DNA of 64,000 nt from Okeania sp. SIO2C9. GTDB lineage: Bacteria > Cyanobacteriota > Cyanobacteriia > Cyanobacteriales > Microcoleaceae. The DNA lies in NCBI RefSeq assembly GCF_010672455.1, contig NZ_JAAHGO010000023.1, positions 54,908 to 118,907 of the forward strand. Reading direction: 5' to 3'. Of the stretch, positions 57,760 through 64,000 are shown piece after piece. Under the pieces are notes generated by a model. The model did no database searches. It saw nothing but the letters and a program-made list of their open reading frames with translations, and was not told where the DNA came from. Each line of letters opens with the position of its first letter. Position 1 is the first letter of the stretch. Both the position numbers and the translations under genes were made by a program.

Positions 57760-58914
57760 ATGAGAACAATTGCTGAAATTAACGACAAAATTATCAACAA
57801 ACAAGCCGTTGTATCCACAGTAACAGAAGTAAAAACTAGAGTTGCTGAAACCAGTGTTACCCAAGTAGCAAAAGAAGTTGATGTAATTACCACCGGGACT
57901 TTTGAGCCAATGGAGTCCTCTGGAGCTATCATTAACCTAGGACATACTGACCCACCAATTAAAATTCGCTCCTGCTGGTTAGATGGTATTTCTGCTTATT
58001 CGGGCTTTGGGGCTGTAGATTTATATATTGGCGCTACTCAAATACCTGAAGATGGTGAAGAATCAAAAGAAAGAGGTGGTGGTCATGTAATTGAAGACCT
58101 AGTTGCAGGTAGACCTGTCCATCTTAGAGCAATTGGCCAAGTAACAGATTGTTATCCCAGGGCTACCTTTGAGACTACAATTACCCGTGAAACAATTAAC
58201 CAGTTTTACTTATTCAATCCACGAAATTTATATCAAAATTTTATAGTTGGTGTGAACGGTGGCGATCGCCCTCTGTTTACCTATCTTGGGCCTCTGATGC
58301 CAAATTTAGGTAATGCAGTTTATTCTAATACTGGTGCTATTTCTCCACTATTCAACGATCCAGACTTACAAGTAATTGGTATTGGTACTCGTATATTTTT
58401 GGGCGGTGGTATTGGATACATCACTTGGGAAGGTACCCAACACTTTCCTTTACAAAAACGTTTACCTAATCGTACTCCCATTGGACCTGCTGCGACTTTG
58501 GCCTTGATTGGAGATGGGAAACAAATGCAATCTAAATGGGTGCGTGGTTGTTATTTCAAAAACCATGGTCCCTCAATTATGTTAGGTGTGGGCATTCCTC
58601 TGCCTGTTTTGAATGAGAAAGTAGTGGCTAACTGTACTATTCAAGACCAAGATATTGTTGCACCAGTAGTAGATTTTTCTATTCCCCGGAGGGTACGTCC
58701 AACTTTTGGTTTAGTTAGCTATGCTCAACTCAAGTCTGGTCGTATAAAAATAGAGGGCAAACTTGTCAGAAGTGCCCCTCTTGCCAGTATTTTCCTTTCT
58801 AATCAAATTGCTTTAGAGTTAAAACAGTGGATTGAAGCGGGAGAATTTACTCTAACTGAATCAGTTGCTCCAATTCCTATGGATAGAACTTTTTTACCAT
58901 TTCTAGAAAGTTAA
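57760..58914 (+). CDS. Homocysteine biosynthesis protein (DUF39 family)
   Basis: 384 residues. It matches DUF39 proteins, known from methanogens and other microbes (Methanosarcina MA1821 type), which make homocysteine by sulfur insertion from aspartate semialdehyde, usually with a ferredoxin partner. Visible family-like blocks are MRTIAEINDKI, MESSGAIINLGHTDPP, IRSCWLDG, RGGGHVIEDLVAGRPVHLRA, GTRIFLGGGIGYITWEGTQH and GLVSYAQLKSGRI. Cysteines at IRSC, TDC, RGC and VANC are candidates for sulfur relay. No ferredoxin-domain partner gene is seen in the window. Confidence 0.85.
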   Translation: MRTIAEINDKIINKQAVVSTVTEVKTRVAETSVTQVAKEVDVITTGTFEPMESSGAIINLGHTDPPIKIRSCWLDGISAYSGFGAVDLYIGATQIPEDGEESKERGGGHVIEDLVAGRPVHLRAIGQVTDCYPRATFETTITRETINQFYLFNPRNLYQNFIVGVNGGDRPLFTYLGPLMPNLGNAVYSNTGAISPLFNDPDLQVIGIGTRIFLGGGIGYITWEGTQHFPLQKRLPNRTPIGPAATLALIGDGKQMQSKWVRGCYFKNHGPSIMLGVGIPLPVLNEKVVANCTIQDQDIVAPVVDFSIPRRVRPTFGLVSYAQLKSGRIKIEGKLVRSAPLASIFLSNQIALELKQWIEAGEFTLTESVAPIPMDRTFLPFLES

Positions 58915-58954
58915 TTTTGAATAAGATTTAGGGGAGCTGTTCGATTGGTGTGGT

Positions 58955-59022
58955 TTGACACTCCACGGGATAAATCCGCGTGGATTCTGACGGTTGTCAA
59001 AACAGGGGATAAATCCACCTGT
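58955..59022 (-). repeat. Two tandem IS200/IS605-right-end-like hairpins
   Basis: On the minus strand, ACAGG-TGGATTTATCC-CCTGT is followed by TTTTGACAA, and then CCACGCGGATTTATCCCGTGG by AGTGTCAA. Each has a stem, a GGATTTATCC-type top and a CAA/TCAA end. The second is identical over about 30 bases to 62888-62917. No tnpB gene is adjacent. Confidence 0.6.
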
Positions 59023-59236
59023 TTTTACTTCTCATCAGTTGAGGAACTGTCATTGACCCCTACCTTTAAATCATCCATATCCTTCTTAATTACTGAGGTA
59101 TATTTTCTGTTCCCTACTCCCTACTGCCTACGGACGTTGCAGGCAATGTCCCTACTTACAAATATTAAATTAATTTTGCATAGGTACATATTAAAGATAT
59201 TGATATTTTATTAGATATAGCTGTCGAAGGAAAGTT

Positions 59237-59365
59237 CAATAATTAATAATTAACAATTAATCATTAATAATTACCTCTTCTTAAAAAGAAGAGGATTGAT
59301 TAAAAAGGAAATTTTTTCTTTTTTCTCCTTTAAAGGAGAGGCTTTAAACCTTTATTTTTCGGTTA
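59237..59365 (-). repeat. Dispersed repeat, copy 2 (inverted)
   Basis: In reverse complement it follows the same block order as 10129-10321 (ACCG-AATAAAGGTTTAAAGCC, CCTCTTCTTTTTAAGAAGAGG, then an AT-rich tract) but lacks the insertion in that copy. Confidence 0.75.
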
Positions 59366-59527
59366 GGACAGTTCAAAAGTTTAAAACTCAGACAAAGTAA
59401 GACTTTTCCTTCTTTCTTCTTCCTTCTGCTATACTCCTTCCTTTCCTTTTTCCCAAGTATGCTAGTGATGATAAAATTCTTACAACTTTGTCGATCAAAA
59501 CTCTAAACAAAACAAAAACAAATGATC

Positions 59528-60703
59528 CTACTCATCTAAATTTTTCTTTCTTTTAGTAGGTTTAGGAATAGGTTCTTTTCTAGTTGGAACTGAATTTGCC
59601 GAATTATAACTCTGGGAAGTAGGTCTGCGAGAATAATTACTTCTTCTATTATCATTAAATGTTTTCCTACCTTTAAATGAAGGCTTATGACGATTACTAA
59701 CAAATAGACTACCTATATCATTAGCATATTGAATGACAAGAAATGTATCCTGCCTTTGAATATGTAAATCCCAGAAACGATTCAGTGGGCGATCGCCTAA
59801 ATTCCCTTTGAGTTTCAGTTTAAAAAATCTGGGAGTCTCTTCATCTTTGCGAGGAGATTGTTTAACTCTAACTATTATATATTCTTCTTCTTGAGATTGA
59901 TAAATTACTTCTCCTCGGATGGAAAAATAACCATCATTTAAACTCAATAAACTATCTGTTTGAGTTTCATCATCAGTAACAATAGTAGTTTGTTGAGAAT
60001 TATCTATATCTTCTGATATTTGTGGTATTTCTTCACTTTGATTCTCCTCAGCAGTGGTAGAAATGGTCAAAGAAGAAGTAACATTATCTTTTGATTCAGT
60101 ATTTTTGATTTTTCTGAGGGTTTCTGGTTCCCATACCCCCATAATTTGGATATGTAGGTCATCATTTTCTTGTCTAGTACGAGGATAAACAACCCACAGA
60201 TGTTCTTCCTCTAGGTCTAAATGATTTTTTAATAGACTCATTACCCGACCTAACAATACAGCATCTATTTCTGAACCATCTGGAGTTTGTAAACTGCCCC
60301 GTGTAAATTGTTCTGTAGAAGGTTGATAACGACCTCGAACTAAACCTATAGCTCGATACTGTTTTGGTTCACTTGGGGGAGCAATTGGATGTTGTCGCAC
60401 AATGGTATTATCTTGATTAGGAGTATCAATTTCATTTTGATCTAAATCTTTAGATTCCGAAGAATTTAATGGCTGATTATCTGTCACAGTTAAAGTATCA
60501 ATATCTCTATCATTTTCTTTGGCCATCTCTTGGCCTGAAGATTTATTTGTTGATTTTACAAAGCCCTCATCAACTTGACCATGAATTGGTATAGAGAGGC
60601 TTTCCTTACCATCTGCTTTGTGAATAGCTGCCTCACTAGGGTGGGCCTGGTTAGGTGTTATAGAATTATTTGTGTTGTGAGAGTGATTAATAGAAGAATT
60701 CAT
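59528..60703 (-). CDS. Conserved cyanobacterial protein with acidic linkers and basic tail
   Basis: 391 residues. The N-terminal 110 are a low-complexity, Asn/Ser/Asp-rich region. A core at about 115-200 (KQYRAIGLVRGRYQPSTEQFTRGSL, GSEIDAVLLGRVMSLLKNHLDLE, HLWVVYPRTR, IMGVWEP) and a second block at about 265-335 (FSIRGEVIYQSQEEEYIIVRVKQ, FFKLKLKG) look well conserved. An acidic Thr/Ser/Gln-rich linker joins them, and the C-terminal 55 residues are very basic (HKPSFKGRKTFNDNRRSNYSRRP). The basic tail suggests nucleic-acid or ribosome binding. I recognise it only as a cyanobacterial conserved protein of unknown function. Confidence 0.75.
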   Translation of the reverse strand: MNSSINHSHNTNNSITPNQAHPSEAAIHKADGKESLSIPIHGQVDEGFVKSTNKSSGQEMAKENDRDIDTLTVTDNQPLNSSESKDLDQNEIDTPNQDNTIVRQHPIAPPSEPKQYRAIGLVRGRYQPSTEQFTRGSLQTPDGSEIDAVLLGRVMSLLKNHLDLEEEHLWVVYPRTRQENDDLHIQIMGVWEPETLRKIKNTESKDNVTSSLTISTTAEENQSEEIPQISEDIDNSQQTTIVTDDETQTDSLLSLNDGYFSIRGEVIYQSQEEEYIIVRVKQSPRKDEETPRFFKLKLKGNLGDRPLNRFWDLHIQRQDTFLVIQYANDIGSLFVSNRHKPSFKGRKTFNDNRRSNYSRRPTSQSYNSANSVPTRKEPIPKPTKRKKNLDE

Positions 60704-61541
60704 AAAAAATTCCTAGGGGCGGAGATACATCCCTATTATGGGAATTGGGAATACAGAAAAATACTATATTAGAAATTTCAGTCTTAGGGCCTGTCAATAA
60801 TTAGTTTAGACATCCAGATATCCAACGATAACATAGTTATTTTGGCCTCAGCTGTTGATGTCACTCAAGATTTATACCGGAATTGGACTAATTAACCTAG
60901 ACTGGCACTGAGGCACTTTAACATAGACTATGGAAATTTTAGGTTTCTTTGAGCAATTGCTCAAGCCAGGCCTACAGGCATAATTGTTGATTTTAATCAG
61001 GTAGTCTTATAGACTTTTATTTCAGCCTACTTGAAAAAAATTAGTATCAGGTAGGATGATTAACCTTACTATTGTTATTAATCCAATGAGATTGTTGATT
61101 AATCCGTACATTTTCCACAATTATTTCATTCTCTTCGCTCGTTTGCGCAGCATACCGTAGGAAATGAAAAAAAAATTGGACACGTATATAATGAATTGTG
61201 GAAATATTTGACAGTTTGCTACAATAACAAAGGCAAGAACCAAGCTAACTTAATTTAATTCTCAGGCTTGAAATCCTATACAAAACTTTTAAGAGTAGGT
61301 TGCCTATAAAGGTGGTTAACAAATCCATTAACCTTAAAATACCCGAAAATAATAATGGAATAGAGTAGCAAAGTTTTCAAATTAATCAAAAGCTTTTTTA
61401 TGGTGGAATTACCACCGATTTTAAGCCTGTGGAGAAGATTTAGGTGGCAACCTTCGGGTACTGCGCAGGAAGCTATTCTCCAAAGCTCAAACCGCAGTTT
61501 GGGTAAGTCTGAATAAGTTCAGTAGAACGGAATTTAATCTC
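60704..61541. other. 838-bp intergenic region with possible structured leader
   Basis: No gene found. Near the downstream gene (about 61429-61474) a TGGAGAA ... TTCTCCA pair forms a long hairpin with an inner CGGGTACTGCGC stretch, and AAGGTGGTTAA/TTAACCTT forms another near 61309-61335. A TACAAT-like -10 box lies near 61220. This could be a structured 5' leader or a small RNA. I could not match it to 6S RNA, RNase P RNA, tmRNA or a riboswitch class. Confidence 0.4.
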
Positions 61542-62420
61542 ATGGTAGATAAACGTCGTGGTTTTTTGATGGCGGTGGTGGTGTTGGTAATAATTGCTTT
61601 TTTAGGATTTTCTCTATCTCCTTTATTAGGGGGACTATTAGAGGCCAATCAAAATAATGGTCAATCCACTCCATCTTCAACTCAGACTCCTGTAGCAGAT
61701 CAAGAAGCAGATTTGCTGGCACAAGCACGGGGTTATGAGTTAGTTTTACAAAGGGAACCAGATAATCAAACTGCACTACAAGGACTTTTACAAGTTAAGT
61801 TAGAGTTAATTCAATCAGGAAAGGGCAATATTGAGGAGGTTATACCTCCATTAGAAAAATTATCTGAATTAAATCCTGGTAATACAGATTATAATGTACT
61901 GCTAGCTCAAGCTAAAACATATACAGGTGATCGTGAAGGTGCTGCTCAAATCTATCGTTCCCTTCTGGCAGCTAAACCTGGAGATTTAAAGGCTTTGCAG
62001 GGTTTGGTTAATTTGCTTTTGCAACAAGAGCGCCCGGAAGCTGCTATTGGTTTATTGCAGGATACACTAAAAGCTGCCCCTGTTGCAAATCAAGTGGAAG
62101 CTGACAGTATTGATGTGGTTTCAGTGCAGTTAATTTTGGGACAGGTTTATGCAGAGCAGAAACGCTACGATGAGGCGATCGCTGTTTATGATGAAGCAAT
62201 TAAGGGCAATGCTGAAGATTTTCGGCCTGTTTTAGCTAAGGCAATTATGCTCAGAGAGCAAGGTAATAATGAAGCTGCTCAAGAGCTTTTCGATCTGGCA
62301 ATAGAACTAGCTCCTGCAGGATTTAAAGATCAAATTAAGCAGGAAGTTTCGGCTAATTCCGGTTCCGAACCACAAGCATCTCCAGAATCAAATGCTACTG
62401 AAACTCAGGTAGAAGAGTAG
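61542..62420 (+). CDS. Membrane-anchored TPR protein
   Basis: 292 residues. Short basic N-terminus (MVDKRRG), one transmembrane segment at about 8-30 (FLMAVVVLVIIAFLGFSLSPLL), then about four to five TPR units (for example ARGYELVLQREPDNQTALQGLLQVKLE, AQIYRSLLAAKPGDLKALQGLVNLLL, AIAVYDEAIKGNAEDFRPVLAKAIMLR) and an acidic Ser/Gln-rich tail. Residues about 60-130 closely match the short protein at 30478-30885. The helical domain probably faces the lumen or periplasm, with a scaffold role in assembly; the exact partner is unknown. Confidence 0.85.
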   Translation: MVDKRRGFLMAVVVLVIIAFLGFSLSPLLGGLLEANQNNGQSTPSSTQTPVADQEADLLAQARGYELVLQREPDNQTALQGLLQVKLELIQSGKGNIEEVIPPLEKLSELNPGNTDYNVLLAQAKTYTGDREGAAQIYRSLLAAKPGDLKALQGLVNLLLQQERPEAAIGLLQDTLKAAPVANQVEADSIDVVSVQLILGQVYAEQKRYDEAIAVYDEAIKGNAEDFRPVLAKAIMLREQGNNEAAQELFDLAIELAPAGFKDQIKQEVSANSGSEPQASPESNATETQVEE

Positions 62421-62528
62421 AAAATAATTAGATTAGCATTAGCTCCAAATTAGTTAAATTCAAACACTAAACAATTTTGGACTTAAAGATTTATTTAATC
62501 TATCTAAAATGGAGCGAGTGAGAACTCC

Positions 62529-62550
62529 CGGTATAATCTCCGATTTACCG
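62529..62550 (+). repeat. CGGTA/TACCG hairpin, variant of the right-end family
   Basis: The stem CGGTA / TACCG encloses the loop TAATCTCCGATT, the same loop pattern as at 17542-17553 and 63101-63112, but with both strands of the stem changed together. Such paired changes suggest a selected structure. Confidence 0.6.
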
Positions 62551-62643
62551 AGAGATGAATCGCTACCAAAATAAAAACAGATACTGACCAAAACTAGCAA
62601 GAGTCTAACTTAACATCATCGTAAAATTTCGGTAAGTGGGAAA

Positions 62644-62700
62644 CCACCGTCTTTTAAGCGGTGGATGGAAACGACTCGACGGATTTTAATCCGTAGTCAA
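62644..62700 (+). ncRNA. Candidate orphan omega-RNA-like tail (two hairpins ending TCAA)
   Basis: The first hairpin CCACCG/CGGTGG (62644-62664) is followed by ATGGAAAC, then a second hairpin ACGGAT/ATCCGT (62679-62694), then AGTCAA. This two-hairpin, TCAA-terminated layout is typical of omega-RNA scaffolds at the 3' end of IS200/IS605 elements, but no tnpB lies upstream. It could be a relic, or an RNA acting with TnpB from elsewhere (for example 45784-46989). Inference only. Confidence 0.4.
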
Positions 62701-62892
62701 AAAATGTGTTATAATTAACCTTAAAATTAAAAAGTAGCCTCAATGGTCTTTTGGCCGGAGAGAGTAGTGGCAATTGACACCGCCTAGTGGACTGCTGCTG
62801 TATACGTACTACGGTACGGTACTGGCAATGTGGTTGTTGCGAGCAATGTGAAAATCGAGGTTTTAACCAAATTTACAACTCCTCTGAAGAAT

Positions 62893-62920
62893 CCACGCGG
62901 ATTTATCCCGTGGAGTGTGA
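62893..62920 (+). repeat. CCACG...CGTGG hairpin, copy of the 58963 hairpin
   Basis: CCACGCGGATTTATCCCGTGG then AGTGTGAA. It is the reverse complement of 58963-58983 and its surroundings over about 30 bases. Here the terminal TCAA has changed to TGAA, so the end may no longer be cleavable. Confidence 0.65.
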
Positions 62921-63094
62921 AACTCAGATAGAATTATGTTATAATAATGTAGATATCCTCACAATGAGGTGTCACTGCGGCCTTTGGAGATCGTAGAATA
63001 AATTGACGCTCGTTGGCGTACTGTCGGGGACTGTTTTCAACCTAGATAAGTGCCACTCAAGTAGTAAACCTGAATCGTGAGGTTTGGGTTTCTC

Positions 63095-63131
63095 CCGTTA
63101 TAATCTTTGATTTAACGGCAGAGGATCTCAA
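63095..63131 (+). repeat. CCGTTA/TAACGG hairpin ending TCAA
   Basis: CCGTTA (63095-63100) and TAACGG (63113-63118) around the loop TAATCTTTGATT, then GAGGATCTCAA. It is nearly identical to 17536-17571. A second hairpin with a T-run follows at 63135-63165 and could act as a terminator for the convergent minus-strand gene. Confidence 0.6.
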
Positions 63132-63148
63132 TGAACTCTGATAAATTA

Positions 63149-63574
63149 TCAGGGTCTTTTTTTTGCAAGTAAATAGCTGATACTAATTAACCCTACTCCC
63201 AATAGTGTGCCTGGATCTATTAGTGGTTGAGAAGTTTCTTGATGAGGATTAAGACTATATTTCCAATTTCCTACCTTTGCCATCATCAAGTCTTTTTGAC
63301 TGTAGGTGTAAAGAAACTTTAACTCCAAATTACTGTTTTGTAGTAGTGTAATTAGAAGTTTTGTAACTGCTATTGCTTCATTATTAGCTTTCGAGTTAAT
63401 AACATCATCAATTATAGTAGTAGGCTCTATTTTAAGATCTTTTTTAGTTGCCTGAGCGGTTAAAAAAAATTCTGAGACATTATTAGCTGCCTGTGCTGAA
63501 TTTATATCGATTGTGCTACAGCTAAGAATAGTACTAATAGTTATAGAGGCTATTTTTATAAAAGGGTTTCTCAT
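63149..63574 (-). CDS. Small secreted or surface-anchored protein
   Basis: 141 residues from the ATG at 63574 (MRNPFIKIAS); the frame is open to 63589. A signal peptide (IKIASITISTILSCSTIDINSAQA) ends at AQA-A; a lipobox-like ILSC is also visible. The C-terminal 22 residues (DPGTLLGVGLISISYLLAKKRP) are a hydrophobic helix followed by a basic end, resembling PEP-CTERM sorting signals, though the PEP triplet is replaced by IDP. The central part has no known domain. The product is probably on the envelope. I do not recognise a function. Confidence 0.6.
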   Translation of the reverse strand: MRNPFIKIASITISTILSCSTIDINSAQAANNVSEFFLTAQATKKDLKIEPTTIIDDVINSKANNEAIAVTKLLITLLQNSNLELKFLYTYSQKDLMMAKVGNWKYSLNPHQETSQPLIDPGTLLGVGLISISYLLAKKRP

Positions 63575-63589
63575 CTCAGTATATTCCAC

Positions 63590-63951
63590 AATACTTAATG
63601 AATATTTTTGTAGGATAGAGACCTGTTCTAATTAAACTTTTGTGAATTAATTAACTCACAAATTTTTTTGGAACAACTTAGAAGAACTTCTTGTCTCAAC
63701 AGTATTATTACTGATGTACCACATTTATAGTATAAGCTTTGTATCAACCTAAGTACTGATAAAATAACGGATAAGTAATGATTTAGATCACTGACAAAAT
63801 AACTTTTTTATAGGTGTTTATCCGTAATTGAGGATTTCATTTTTTTGCGCTCTCAGTAGATATACACAAGTGTAGAGTTTCGACTTAGTTAACAATTTGC
63901 GCAATTTATCGACATAATACGATAGTTCTCACAGGCAAGTAGTAACGAGGG
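63590..63951. other. Divergent intergenic region
   Basis: AT-rich; no gene or clear repeat seen. It probably contains the promoters of the minus-strand secreted-protein gene and of the partial gene at the window end. Confidence 0.45.
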
Positions 63952-64000
63952 TGAAATTTGTATCTTCTGCACTAATCCCTGCTATTCGCATTTCTGGCAG
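63952..64000 (+). CDS. Possible start of a gene cut by the window end
   Basis: A GTG at 63952, preceded by AACGAGG, opens a frame (MKFVSSALIPAIRISG) that runs to the window edge. The translation looks natural, but 16 residues cannot be assigned. Confidence 0.35.

Larger units (their letters stand above)
58915..59527. other. Intergenic region with two transposon-end-like hairpins and a dispersed repeat
   Basis: No credible gene; the 89-codon frame at 58945-59214 runs through the hairpins. It holds hairpins at 58963-58983 and 59002-59022 and the inverted copy of the dispersed repeat at 59237-59365. Confidence 0.6.
62421..63148. other. Non-coding stretch with four transposon-end-like hairpins
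   Basis: No credible gene: the frame at 62787-62996 crosses hairpins and lacks a family. It contains hairpins at 62529-62550, 62644-62700, 62893-62913 and 63095-63131, two TTATAAT boxes (62708-62715 and 62937-62944) and a hairpin with a T-run at 63135-63165. Confidence 0.6.

Noticed and set aside
58945..59214. 89-codon open frame
   Set aside because: Reads through two transposon-end hairpins and has no recognisable family.
62787..62996. 69-codon Cys-rich open frame
   Set aside because: Crosses the CCACG hairpin and lacks a ribosome binding site; cysteines reflect TGT/TGC-rich non-coding sequence.

Overview
The window looks like an AT-rich chromosomal segment of a filamentous, non-Prochlorococcus cyanobacterium, probably of the Trichodesmium/Okeania/Oscillatoriales type. 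The evidence is the many GCGATCGC (HIP1) octamers, a stand-alone ferredoxin-type glutamate synthase, the cyanobacterial rpsL-rpsG-fusA-tuf-rpsJ order, tandem DUF1997 genes, abundant heptameric tandem repeats (STRRs), very long intergenic regions and many small mobile elements. The genus is an inference; the phylum is well supported.

Layout. 0-8.5 kb: an HTH-aminoglycoside-phosphotransferase-like gene, then an IS1182-type transposase and a small accessory gene bracketed by a roughly 57-bp inverted repeat, then a three-gene envelope cassette (binding-protein/VWA lipoprotein, membrane coiled-coil protein, second binding protein). 8.5-17.5 kb: repeat-rich DNA with a 299-bp tandem repeat, pheA, two DUF1997 paralogues, a LON-substrate-binding-domain protein and a GC-richer subtilisin with a carbohydrate-binding tail. 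17.5-30.1 kb: the core housekeeping block, with the str operon on the minus strand, an A-type Fe-S carrier, a mannose-phosphate-isomerase-type cupin and glsF on the plus strand. 30.4-31.7 kb: a TPR membrane protein and a PIN toxin-antitoxin pair.

31.7-53 kb is the most distinctive part: a glycosyltransferase/methyltransferase island. It holds a 2301-residue multidomain protein (three methyltransferase-like modules, two glycosyltransferase modules, two copies of a roughly 108-residue repeat module and an O-GlcNAc-transferase-like C-terminus), a DxD glycosyltransferase, a nonsense-interrupted FkbM methyltransferase and two paralogous glycosyltransferases. The same repeat module recurs five times, fused to unrelated catalytic domains, and one copy is a relic broken by a MITE. 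After a TnpB element, a Uma2 nuclease, a MITE-split XisI-like gene and HigBA come a SPINDLY-type glycosyltransferase, a type IV pilin and a methyltransferase. A role in glycosylating surface structures, possibly including the pilin, is an inference from this context.

53-64 kb: a decayed antitoxin/PIN pair with several in-frame TAA codons, a DUF4351 protein, an AI-2E-family transporter, a DUF39 homocysteine-biosynthesis-type protein, a conserved acidic/basic protein, a second TPR membrane protein and a small secreted protein. Non-coding DNA here holds several solitary hairpins ending in TCAA, like right ends or omega-RNA tails of IS200/IS605 elements, with no transposase gene beside them.

Small mobile DNA shapes the window. 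One MITE family (about 127-130 bp, termini containing TCCGG, apparent TNA target duplications) occurs at least three times and has broken two genes. A second family with TTAGGG(C/T)TTGC termini occurs three times. No tRNA, rRNA or CRISPR array was seen.
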